DNA from: Patescibacteria group bacterium UBA5738
GTDB taxonomy: Bacteria > Patescibacteriota > Minisyncoccia > Minisyncoccales > UBA5738
Assembly: GCA_002419295.1 (NCBI GenBank)
Contig: DIFW01000030.1
Coordinates: forward strand, 5,546 to 17,666
DNA: 12,121 nucleotides
Reading direction: 5' to 3'
Position 1 is the stretch's first letter. Each line of letters starts with the position of its first letter. A program made the position numbers and the translations under genes. Below the pieces are notes generated by a model. The model was not told the origin of the DNA, made no database searches, and saw nothing but the letters and a program-made list of their open reading frames with translations. Positions 6,707 through 12,121 of the stretch are shown here, piece by piece.

Positions 6707-6749
6707 TGGTAGCCTCATACCGTTTCTTTTTGTCTTTCGCCACAATTAT

Positions 6750-6777
6750 TTGTCTGATTATATCAAAATGATATGAT
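6750..6777 (+). promoter_or_regulatory. SdpI-gene promoter with overlapping palindrome
   Basis: TTGTCT (6750-6755), a 16-base spacer, then TG-A-TATGAT (extended -10, TATGAT at 6772-6777). The inverted repeat ATATCA (6760-6765)/TGATAT (6769-6774) covers the spacer and half of the -10, a good position for a repressor. The expected start near 6784 leaves a leader of about 20 nt. Confidence 0.6.
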
Positions 6778-6803
6778 TAGAAATGTAAACAACACCAAAA
6801 ACT

Positions 6804-7433
6804 ATGAACAAGAATTTTGTTTTGTGGATAATTGTCGCGATGAGTTTTGCGGTAAGCGCGTGGTTTTATCCAAAAATGCCTCAAATTATGGCAACGCATT
6901 GGGGGATTGACGGACAGGCAAATAGGTATATGGATAAATTTTGGGGATTGTTCTTACTGCCGGTAATTTTGGCGCTAACCGCCGGTTTGATGACGGCCAT
7001 TCCCAAAATTGATCCATTGAAAAACAACATTGCCAAATTCCGCGGCTATTATGATAATTTTTTATTATTCGTCGCCATATTTTTTCTCTATCTCCACGGA
7101 CTGGCTATCGCTTGGAATATGGGACGGGAATTTGACATGGGAAAAGCGATCATTCCGGCAATGACAGCGATTTTTTGGTTTGCCGGAATATTGATGGAAA
7201 AATCGAAACGCAACTGGTTTATCGGCATCCGCACCCCATGGACGATTTCCGATGACGCAATCTGGGATAAAACCAATAAGTTGGCCGCGAAAATTTTCAA
7301 AACTTTTGCCGTTGCCGGCCTGGCCGCGATTTCCTTTGGCGCCGTTTATTTTGTATGGCTGGTTTTCGCGCTTGTCGCCGCGTCAATTTATCTTGTTGCG
7401 TATTCTTATTTTCTCTGGCGCGAAAAAAATTAA
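6804..7433 (+). CDS. SdpI-family membrane protein
   Basis: A 209-residue integral membrane protein with about six hydrophobic segments. The N-terminal part (about 5-60) fits DUF1648, with the loop HWGIDGQANRY (32-42) after the first helix. The C-terminal half fits the SdpI domain, with the signature NWFIGIRTPWT (137-147) and the following helix of DDAIWDKTNKLA. In Bacillus subtilis SdpI gives immunity to the SdpC toxin and relays a signal to the repressor SdpR. No SdpC-like toxin is visible here, and many bacteria carry SdpI homologues without one. A regulator pair converges on it from the other strand, but that pair is XRE/DUF2178 rather than SdpR. It has its own promoter and ends just before a bidirectional terminator. 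Confidence 0.9.
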   Translation: MNKNFVLWIIVAMSFAVSAWFYPKMPQIMATHWGIDGQANRYMDKFWGLFLLPVILALTAGLMTAIPKIDPLKNNIAKFRGYYDNFLLFVAIFFLYLHGLAIAWNMGREFDMGKAIIPAMTAIFWFAGILMEKSKRNWFIGIRTPWTISDDAIWDKTNKLAAKIFKTFAVAGLAAISFGAVYFVWLVFALVAASIYLVAYSYFLWREKN

Positions 7434-7454
7434 GTTTTTGTCGGCAAAAACACG

Positions 7455-7482
7455 AAAAAAGAGGGAATTACCTCTTTTTTTT
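7455..7482. terminator. Bidirectional terminator between convergent units
   Basis: AAAAAAGAGG (7455-7464) pairs with CCTCTTTTTT (7471-7480) around GAATTA. T-runs follow on both strands, so it serves the SdpI gene (+) and the XRE gene (-). A smaller GTTTTTG/CAAAAAC hairpin sits just upstream (7434-7451). Confidence 0.85.
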
Positions 7483-7499
7483 GTATTTTGTATATACAT

Positions 7500-7700
7500 T
7501 CAGTTACCAAAGAAAAACAAATCTTCGATTTTCGCGCCCAACACGCGGGCGATATCGCGAGCAAGCCTGAGCGAAGGCACATATTTGCCTTGCTCCAAAA
7601 AAACAATGGTTTCGCGCCGCACGCCCGCGGCATTTGCCAAATCTTCCTGCGTCAGATTCTTTTTGGCGCGATATTCTTTAATTTTAGTGGAAAATTTCAT
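7500..7700 (-). CDS. Small XRE-family transcriptional regulator
   Basis: A 66-residue, single-domain helix-turn-helix protein of the lambda Cro/C1 (XRE) type, close to the YgzD/YozG group of tiny regulators. The scanning helix is in LTQEDLANAAG (16-26) and the recognition helix in VRRETIVFLEQGKYVPSL (27-44). The end, GAKIEDLFFF, is the usual last helix. There is no sensor domain, so the signal probably comes from the membrane protein encoded upstream, whose stop overlaps this start (ATGA at 7700-7697). It probably binds its own promoter region, where a 22-bp palindrome lies at 8181-8202. Confidence 0.92.
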   Translation of the reverse strand: MKFSTKIKEYRAKKNLTQEDLANAAGVRRETIVFLEQGKYVPSLRLARDIARVLGAKIEDLFFFGN

Positions 7701-8074
7701 TTTTTTCCTTGAAAATATCTAAACAAAAACGATTGCAGAATCATCAATCCGCACGCCGAATATGCCAAAACCTGCGCTATCGGCTCAAAGAAAAGATTCT
7801 CCTGCCGCAATGCCATCAGCACCATTGAAGAGATAGCCGCGAGAATCGTGTAAAGATTCAGACTCCATCGCGCGGCATCGCCGGCATTTTTATAATCGCG
7901 TTCGTCGGCAATCACGCCCTCAACCCGTTTTTTTGCCGCAACCATTATCAGCATCGCGGTTGCGGCAACAACAATCGGCAAAATATAATTTCCCGCGACA
8001 ACGGAAACCGAACACAGTATGGCAACCGCCATTGCCAAAAAAATTCTGAAAATTTTATAATTTTCTTGCGTCAT
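7697..8074 (-). CDS. DUF2178-like four-helix membrane protein
   Basis: A 125-residue protein with hydrophobic segments at about 8-26, 29-47, 70-88 and 97-118. The cytoplasmic loop between helices 2 and 3 reads KKRVEGVIADERDYKNAGDAAR (split about residues 48-69), matching the conserved DERxxxxxxxAAR core I know from DUF2178 proteins. These often sit beside a small XRE regulator, as here: the genes overlap by four bases (ATGA), implying coupled translation and probably a shared complex. A likely role is membrane sensor or sequestering partner of the regulator; that is inferred from context. The leader of about 100 nt is long compared with others in the window. Confidence 0.82.
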   Translation of the reverse strand: MTQENYKIFRIFLAMAVAILCSVSVVAGNYILPIVVAATAMLIMVAAKKRVEGVIADERDYKNAGDAARWSLNLYTILAAISSMVLMALRQENLFFEPIAQVLAYSACGLMILQSFLFRYFQGKK

Positions 8075-8088
8075 CTCTTTTTTAATAA

Positions 8089-8163
8089 TTTGGCAAAATT
8101 AAAACAAGCTTGAAACTTTGCTTCGCGCAAAAATTGAAAGTCCTGCCGCCTGTTTTTGCCAAA
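8089..8163. repeat. Spaced inverted repeat in the DUF2178 leader
   Basis: TTTGGCAAAA (8089-8098) and TTTTGCCAAA (8154-8163) are exact complements 55 bases apart, inside the predicted 5' leader of the DUF2178/XRE transcript. They could close a stem near the start codon or be two half-sites for a regulator. Confidence 0.4.
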
Positions 8164-8180
8164 ATATTGTTTTATGTTTC

Positions 8181-8210
8181 TATGTTAGATTATTCTAACA
8201 TATTTGTCAA
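8181..8210 (-). promoter_or_regulatory. DUF2178/XRE promoter with strong operator palindrome
   Basis: Read on the minus strand: a perfect -35 TTGACA (8210-8205), a 17-base spacer, then TAACAT (8187-8182). A perfect inverted repeat, arms TATGTTAGA (8181-8189) and TCTAACATA (8194-8202) around TTAT, fills the spacer and covers the -10. This is classic repressor geometry. The start would be near 8175, giving a leader of about 100 nt. The XRE protein of the same transcript is the obvious candidate ligand. Confidence 0.72.
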
Positions 8211-8244
8211 CAAGCGCCGCGCGATAAAATTTGCAAAGCAGGTA

Positions 8245-9513
8245 TTAAGGAAGCAAGAGGGCGGCCAAGCCCAAAAAGGCGAAAAATCCCAAAACATCGG
8301 TGGCGGTGGTGATAAATATTGTCGCCGATGATGCCGGGTCTTTTCCCATTTTCGCCATCAATAACGGCACCATCGTGCCGGCGGCGCCGGCCACCATCAA
8401 ATTGATGATCATCGCCGAAAAAAGCACAAATGCCAGAAGTGGATCGCGATTGGCAAATAAAATCACCAGTGCCACCAGCGCGCCGTTAATCGCGCCGTTG
8501 GCAAAACCGGAAATCAATTCGTTTTTTAACGCCGCCAGCGAAGACTTTAAATCGATTTGTTTGAGCGTAATGCCGCGCACCATCACCGCCATCGCCTGCG
8601 TGCCGGCGTTGCCGCCCATGCCGGCGATTATCGGCATATAAACCGCCAAAAGAACATATTTGGCAATAGTTTGGTCAAACAAACTCACCACGAACGATGC
8701 CAAAAAAGCGGTGCCCAAGTTTACAATCAGCCATTTGTAGCGGAATTTTATTTTTTCACCGGCGGCGGCAAACACGCTTTCTTCGTTGGAAACGCCGGCA
8801 AAATTATACAAAGATGCCGCGGTTTGTTCACGCAGTACGCGGGCGATATCGTCGGAATATATTATGCCCAGCACATTACCGCTATTGCCCAGCACCGCGA
8901 CTTTGGCATGGGGATAAGCGCGAAAAAGATCAATCGCTTCTTCATAAGCGGAAGCGTGGTGGATTGTCGGAATTTTGCGGGTGTATTTTTTGGCTTTATC
9001 CTTCAAGTGGGCAAATCCCAATTCGTGCCCGGGAAAATATCCCGCCAGCCGGCCGGCCGCGGCGCCGCTTTTCAAAACAATAATTGTCGGCAGGCGTCCG
9101 GTGCGCTTTTCGTGAATCTTGAACTGCTTGGCCACTTCAGCGATCGTATCATCTTCATTCACCTGGATGTAATCGACACTCATTAAACCGGCGGCGGTCC
9201 GAGGGTCAAAACCCAAAAGTTTTTCCACGGCGTTTTTCATTCGGGAACTCAAAATTTCCAGCAAATCCGTTTGTTTTTTCCGGGGAAACAACTGTATAAT
9301 ATCCGTGGCTTCATCGGGATCAAGGTTTTCCAGAATCGCGGCAATTTCCAAATCATTCAGGCGGCTTAAGAGATCATAGGTCAAATGCTTGCTCAGAATC
9401 AAACATAACTGCGCCTGTTGTCCGGACGGCAAATTTTTAAAAACAGAAAGCCGCGATCGCGGCTTCGTTCTTATTTGCCGGGTGATTAACTGAAATTTGT
9501 TTGGAGCTTTCAT
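8245..9513 (-). CDS. mgtE: MgtE magnesium transporter/channel
   Basis: A 422-residue protein from the ATG at 9513; a TTG six codons upstream is open but less likely. Layout: N-terminal superhelical domain (about 30-105), CBS1 (about 108-165), CBS2 (about 170-230), plug helix region (about 230-255), and five transmembrane helices (about 260-422). Conserved pore features are MPIIAGMGGNAGTQ (293-306) and the Asp406 of TTATDVLGF, equivalent to the Mg-binding pore Asp of Thermus MgtE. The cytosolic domains normally sense Mg2+ and close the pore, so activity control is at the protein level. Its own promoter lies at 9550-9578, and the leader is only about 30 nt, too short for an M-box riboswitch. 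It is divergent from the ABC exporter gene. No clear terminator follows it. Confidence 0.95.
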   Translation of the reverse strand: MKAPNKFQLITRQIRTKPRSRLSVFKNLPSGQQAQLCLILSKHLTYDLLSRLNDLEIAAILENLDPDEATDIIQLFPRKKQTDLLEILSSRMKNAVEKLLGFDPRTAAGLMSVDYIQVNEDDTIAEVAKQFKIHEKRTGRLPTIIVLKSGAAAGRLAGYFPGHELGFAHLKDKAKKYTRKIPTIHHASAYEEAIDLFRAYPHAKVAVLGNSGNVLGIIYSDDIARVLREQTAASLYNFAGVSNEESVFAAAGEKIKFRYKWLIVNLGTAFLASFVVSLFDQTIAKYVLLAVYMPIIAGMGGNAGTQAMAVMVRGITLKQIDLKSSLAALKNELISGFANGAINGALVALVILFANRDPLLAFVLFSAMIINLMVAGAAGTMVPLLMAKMGKDPASSATIFITTATDVLGFFAFLGLAALLLP

Positions 9514-9549
9514 TGTTTCAAAACCGATCAAGAATCGTCTGACATTTTA

Positions 9550-9578
9550 ATTATAACCGCAAAAAAATATTTTACCAA
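9550..9578 (-). promoter_or_regulatory. mgtE promoter
   Basis: On the minus strand: TTGGTA (9578-9573), a 17-base spacer, and a perfect TATAAT (9555-9550). The predicted start is near 9543, about 30 nt before the ATG at 9513. Confidence 0.7.
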
Positions 9579-9590
9579 AAGCAAGACCGG

Positions 9591-9620
9591 TTAGCGCACC
9601 AATGTCATTAGCGCGCCAAT
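9591..9620. repeat. Two 13-bp direct repeats between divergent promoters
   Basis: TTAGCGCACCAAT (9591-9603) and TTAGCGCGCCAAT (9608-9620) differ at one base and are offset by 17 bp. The second is a near-palindrome (TTAGCGCGCCAA). They stand out as GC-rich in AT-rich DNA, just upstream of the mgtE -35 and of the ABC promoter: a candidate shared operator. Confidence 0.6.
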
Positions 9621-9650
9621 TGCGGATTTTTCTTTTAGGGGTTAGGATAT

Positions 9651-9656
9651 TATAAT
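9651..9656 (+). promoter_or_regulatory. Probable -10 of the ABC exporter gene
   Basis: TATAAT at 9651-9656, with only a weak T-rich -35 near 9627-9633. The start would be near 9663, about 19 nt before the ATG. Confidence 0.5.
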
Positions 9657-9681
9657 TGGCAAGAGAATTGAAAAACGAAAA

Positions 9682-11439
9682 ATGGAAAAAAAAGAAATTT
9701 CGCTGAAAACGATTTTTGGCCATCTTTGGGAAGGCGTTCTGCCGCATCGGCGGCTTTTTTGGGTTTGCGTCGCCGCGTTTGTTGTTTTTCAGTTGATTGA
9801 ACTGGCAATTCCGGTTTTCTACAAGCGATTTTTTGACGAATTGGGCCAATCGGCGCCGGCGGAAGGTTTAATCGGCATCATCACCGTCATTGCAGTTGTC
9901 AATCTGGCTAATTGGCTGTTTGCCGCGATCGCGCATTTTTCCTTGAGCTTGACGACGGCCAAAATAATGGTGCAATTAAAACAAAAATCGTTTGACTATT
10001 TAATGCTTCATTCACGGAAATTTTTCGTCAATAATTTCACCGGAAGCTTGGTTCAAAAAGTCAATCGCTTCGCTTACGCGTTTGAGATATTAATGGATAA
10101 TCTGGTTTTTAATTTAATCCCCATCGCCATATGTATTTTAGGTTCCATTGCGGTTACCGCGTTTCTGGCGCCGCCTATCGCATTGGTCATTGCAATATGG
10201 TCGCTCTTGGTCATTGCCGCCAATTTTGTTTTCTCGCACTGGAAAATCAAATATGACATAGCTCGGGCGGCGGCAGATTCAAGAACCACCGGATTTCTTT
10301 CCGACAATATCGTTAATTATATTTCGGTAAAGCTTTTTAACGGTTATCGTCCCGAATCAAATAACTTCAAAAAAATCTCCGACGATCAAGCGCAAAAAAC
10401 GATCACTGCTTGGCAGCTTTCAAATGTCGCCAATATTACCCAGCATTTTTTAATTATCATTGTGGAATTTGCCGCATTCTATTACACCATTTTGCTCTGG
10501 CAATCCGGCCAGGCATTTATCGGTACCTTCGTTTTGGTGCAAACTTATATCATCGGCATCTCCCACCAGCTTTGGGGAGTGAACCGAATGTTCCGCGGAA
10601 TCTATCAGGCTATGGCCGATTCCAAGGAGATGGTGGAAATTCTGGAAAACCCCCATCAGATCAAAGATGCTCCCGAAGCGAAGATTTTGGAAACCGCCAA
10701 AGGCAAAATCGATTTTGAAAACATTGTTTTCGGATTTCAGGACGACCGGATAATTTTGGAAAATTTCAATTTGTCCATCGCGCCGGGGGAGCAGATCGCC
10801 ATCGTGGGATCTTCGGGCTCGGGAAAAACCACGCTCACCGGACTGTTGTTGCGTCTTTTTGAACCGACCGGCGGACGGATACTGATTGACGGCAACGACA
10901 TCCGCGAAATCACTCAAGAAAGTTTGAGAAAAAACATTTCTCTGGTGCCTCAGGACCCGGTCTTGTTCCATCGCTCAATTCTGGAAAATATCCGCTACGG
11001 CCGGCCGGAAGCGTCCGATGAAGAAGTGATCTCCGCCGCGCAAATGGCGCATTGCGACAAATTCGTTCAAAAAATGCCCGCCGGATATCAAACAATGGTG
11101 GGCGAACGGGGCGTTAAACTTTCCGGCGGAGAACGCCAAAGGGTGGCCATCGCTCGCGCGATTTTAAAGCATGCGCCGATTTTAATTTTGGACGAAGCGA
11201 CTTCATCTTTGGATTCAAAATCGGAAGCGCTTATTCAAGACGCGCTTGACGCTTTAATGAAAGACCAAACCGTTATCGCCATCGCGCACCGCCTTTCGAC
11301 GATCCGCAAAATGGACCGCGTGGTAGTATTGAAAGGCGGCGCGATCATCGAGCAAGGACCACACCAATCGCTGATCCGCAAAAAAGGAGGCATTTACAAA
11401 AAACTCTGGAACCTCCAAGCCGGCGGTTTCATCAGCTAG
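9682..11439 (+). CDS. ABC exporter half-transporter (MsbA/LmrA type)
   Basis: A 585-residue fusion of one six-helix transmembrane domain (about 25-310) and one nucleotide-binding domain (about 343-580), so it should work as a dimer. ATPase motifs are complete: Walker A GSSGSGKTT (376-384), Q-loop Gln424 (LVPQD), signature LSGGERQ (480-486), Walker B ILILDEA (500-506), D-loop SSLD (508-511) and H-loop His536. The order and lack of a periplasmic partner mark it as an exporter; the cargo (lipid, peptide or drug) cannot be told. The start has no Shine-Dalgarno sequence. It is transcribed away from mgtE, with two direct repeats between the promoters. It ends in TAG. A weak AT-only hairpin (AAAAATTT 11458-11465 with AAATTTTT 11470-11477) follows as a possible terminator. 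Confidence 0.95.
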   Translation: MEKKEISLKTIFGHLWEGVLPHRRLFWVCVAAFVVFQLIELAIPVFYKRFFDELGQSAPAEGLIGIITVIAVVNLANWLFAAIAHFSLSLTTAKIMVQLKQKSFDYLMLHSRKFFVNNFTGSLVQKVNRFAYAFEILMDNLVFNLIPIAICILGSIAVTAFLAPPIALVIAIWSLLVIAANFVFSHWKIKYDIARAAADSRTTGFLSDNIVNYISVKLFNGYRPESNNFKKISDDQAQKTITAWQLSNVANITQHFLIIIVEFAAFYYTILLWQSGQAFIGTFVLVQTYIIGISHQLWGVNRMFRGIYQAMADSKEMVEILENPHQIKDAPEAKILETAKGKIDFENIVFGFQDDRIILENFNLSIAPGEQIAIVGSSGSGKTTLTGLLLRLFEPTGGRILIDGNDIREITQESLRKNISLVPQDPVLFHRSILENIRYGRPEASDEEVISAAQMAHCDKFVQKMPAGYQTMVGERGVKLSGGERQRVAIARAILKHAPILILDEATSSLDSKSEALIQDALDALMKDQTVIAIAHRLSTIRKMDRVVVLKGGAIIEQGPHQSLIRKKGGIYKKLWNLQAGGFIS

Positions 11440-11529
11440 CCCGGCACGACTCCCTAAAAAAATTTGATAAAATTTTTGTTATCTTATTTTGATGCAAGCA
11501 ATTTCTTTCCTTTTTTATTTAATTTTAAT

Positions 11530-11630
11530 TTGGATTGCGAAACACTTTGTATCTTGATGTCTATACCATCGCGTACTCGCAAGCGATTAGACCCCCGTCA
11601 ACAATATTTGAATTTGAGTTTCGTAATTTA
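11530..11630. repeat. Nested palindromic element, copy B (diverged)
   Basis: Homologous in layout and parts of its sequence to 1401-1528. Outer arms TTGGATTGCGAAAC (11530-11543) and GTTTCGTAATTTAG (11618-11631) pair at all 14 positions if G-U is allowed. The inner part has GTCTAT with CCATCGCG on the left (11559-11573), loop TACT, and CGCAAGCGATTAGACCCCC on the right (11578-11596), against GTCTATCCCTTGCG and CGCAAGGGATAGACCCC in copy A. Substitutions in the outer arm keep pairing through wobbles. The inner stem is less perfect. The preceding stretch 11478-11529 is AT-rich without a confident gene; a 21-codon frame from 11490 is too weak to call. Confidence 0.7.
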
Positions 11631-11640
11631 GAGTAATTTT

Positions 11641-11666
11641 AAAAATCGCCTAATTAGCGATTTTTT
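11641..11666. terminator. Bidirectional rho-independent terminator
   Basis: AAAAATCGC (11641-11649) pairs with GCGATTTTT (11657-11665) around CTAATTA. A T-run lies on each strand. It insulates the small gene at 11708 from upstream transcription. Confidence 0.8.
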
Positions 11667-11687
11667 GATAGAATGAATTGAATAATG

Positions 11688-11709
11688 ATTTAAATACTTA
11701 TTTAAATAT
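11688..11709. repeat. TTTAAAT palindrome abutting a start codon
   Basis: The 22 bases are the exact reverse complement of 1514-1535; arms ATTTAAATA and TATTTAAAT-type halves meet around CT. It overlaps the first bases of the ATG at 11708. A possible -35 TTGATA lies at 11665-11670. Confidence 0.6.
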
Positions 11710-11836
11710 GGAAAAAAATTTTCAATGGTGGCTGGTCAAAATTGACCGCGTCGCGGCATGGACGCTTTTGTTAGTGATGATTTTATTTTTTATCAGCGGC
11801 TACGGAATAACCAAAGAAATCATCAACCGCCAATAG
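11708..11836 (+). CDS. 42-aa single-helix membrane protein, possibly truncated
   Basis: The frame begins MEKNFQWWLVKIDR, has one hydrophobic helix (about 15-35, AAWTLLLVMILFFISGYG) and ends ITKEIINRQ at TAG (11834-11836). The KIDR-AAW-LLL-ISGYG-TK pattern resembles the first helix of four-helix cytochrome-b-like or DUF4405-like membrane proteins, whose remaining helices are absent here. After TAG the same frame stays open for 28 codons (ECLKEELHPYGLC with two more Cys nearby) to a TGA at 11921-11923 inside a terminator stem. So it may be a true 42-residue peptide, a gene broken by a nonsense mutation, or the stub of a larger gene. TAG also ends the ABC gene, so a normal code applies. Confidence 0.5.
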   Translation: MEKNFQWWLVKIDRVAAWTLLLVMILFFISGYGITKEIINRQ

Positions 11837-11918
11837 GCAACCAATTTAGAATGCCTTAAAGAAGAATTGCATCCATATGGCCTTTGTGTCAACAATAACA
11901 ATTTGACCAGCTGCGATC

Positions 11919-11948
11919 CTTGAGTAATTTAGCTCAAGCTCTTTTTTT
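11919..11948 (+). terminator. Terminator after the small membrane ORF
   Basis: CTTGAG (11919-11924) pairs with CTCAAG (11933-11938) around eight bases; CTC and a seven-T run follow (11942-11948). The stem overlaps the second in-frame stop (TGA, 11921-11923). Confidence 0.6.
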
Positions 11949-12121
11949 AAAAAATCAGATTAGTTTGTTTCTCTTGAATAGTGGTCTTTGTTTGAACAAA
12001 ACAATATATCCATTTTATTAAAGTTTTATTCTATATTTTTAGCCATCGCTAAAATTATCAAGACTTGTATTTACCTAATAATCGTCATCGCATATCATGT
12101 TCAAGCTATGGAACATAATTG
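11949..12121. other. AT-rich end region without a gene
   Basis: No ORF of useful size on either strand. The only structure seen is a 7-bp hairpin TTTTAGC (12037-12043)/GCTAAAA (12048-12054). It may be the upstream region of a gene beyond the window. Confidence 0.5.

Noticed and set aside
7252..7722. 156-codon plus-strand frame over the SdpI 3' end and the XRE gene
   Set aside because: It runs through a terminator and antisense to the XRE gene; it is a shadow frame.
1147..8074. Recoded UGA (glycine) as in Gracilibacteria/SR1
   Set aside because: The hydrolase, XRE and DUF2178 genes all end at TGA at family-typical C-termini, one of them as an ATGA overlap.
6760..8202. One shared operator for the SdpI and DUF2178/XRE promoters
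   Set aside because: The palindromes ATATCA/TGATAT and TATGTTAGA/TCTAACATA differ in sequence and spacing, so a common regulator is not supported.
8557..9186. 209-codon plus-strand frame inside mgtE
   Set aside because: It lies fully antisense to a well-supported mgtE coding sequence and gives a composition-biased protein without a recognisable domain.
9514..9549. M-box magnesium riboswitch upstream of mgtE
   Set aside because: The predicted leader is only about 30 nt, far too short for an M-box.
11530..11630. Palindrome copy B as the terminator of the ABC gene
   Set aside because: It lies 90 bp downstream, lacks a following T-run and shares its design with copy A, which is not at a clear gene end.

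Overview
The window looks like a piece of a compact, moderately AT-rich bacterial genome, most probably a Candidate Phyla Radiation (Patescibacteria, Parcubacteria-like) member. That placement is an inference from several signs. Start codons almost never have a Shine-Dalgarno sequence. Two genes in a row start on TAATG stop/start overlaps. Several promoters carry a TGG-TATAAT-like extended -10. Many genes encode small membrane-anchored proteins of unknown function. TGA and TAG both act as ordinary stops, so the UGA-glycine code of Gracilibacteria/SR1 does not apply. No rRNA, tRNA, CRISPR array, transposase or phage gene is visible.

Left part (1-3400): a membrane-anchored alpha/beta hydrolase is followed by about 470 bp without a confident gene. 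That gap holds a doubtful 83-codon ORF, a GC-rich hairpin and a large nested palindrome (1401-1528) running into a TTTAAAT array. Next comes a two-gene unit: an anchored extracytoplasmic protein and a four-helix membrane protein, closed by a strong hairpin. The 2913-3408 gap carries an 18-codon relic of a histidine phosphatase start behind its own promoter, then a rho-independent terminator, then the promoter of the next operon.

Centre (3409-6706): a tightly coupled three-gene operon. Two tandem membrane-anchored M14-type zinc carboxypeptidase paralogues are followed by a beta-CASP metallo-beta-lactamase ribonuclease. The first paralogue has lost two zinc ligands and the catalytic Glu that the second keeps, so it looks like a pseudoenzyme beside its active sister.

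Right-centre (6707-8244): an SdpI-family membrane protein (+) converges on a minus-strand pair, a DUF2178-like membrane protein and an XRE-type repressor overlapping by ATGA. The pair has a promoter whose spacer and -10 are covered by a 9-bp-arm palindrome, which suggests a membrane-linked, autoregulated switch. A bidirectional terminator separates the two units.

Right part (8245-12121): mgtE (-) and an ABC exporter (+) are divergent, with two near-identical 13-bp direct repeats between their promoters. After the exporter comes a second, diverged copy of the large palindrome (11530-11630), a bidirectional terminator, a TTTAAAT palindrome and a 42-codon single-helix ORF. That ORF ends at TAG, but its frame stays open to a TGA lying inside a terminator. 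The last 170 bp show no gene.
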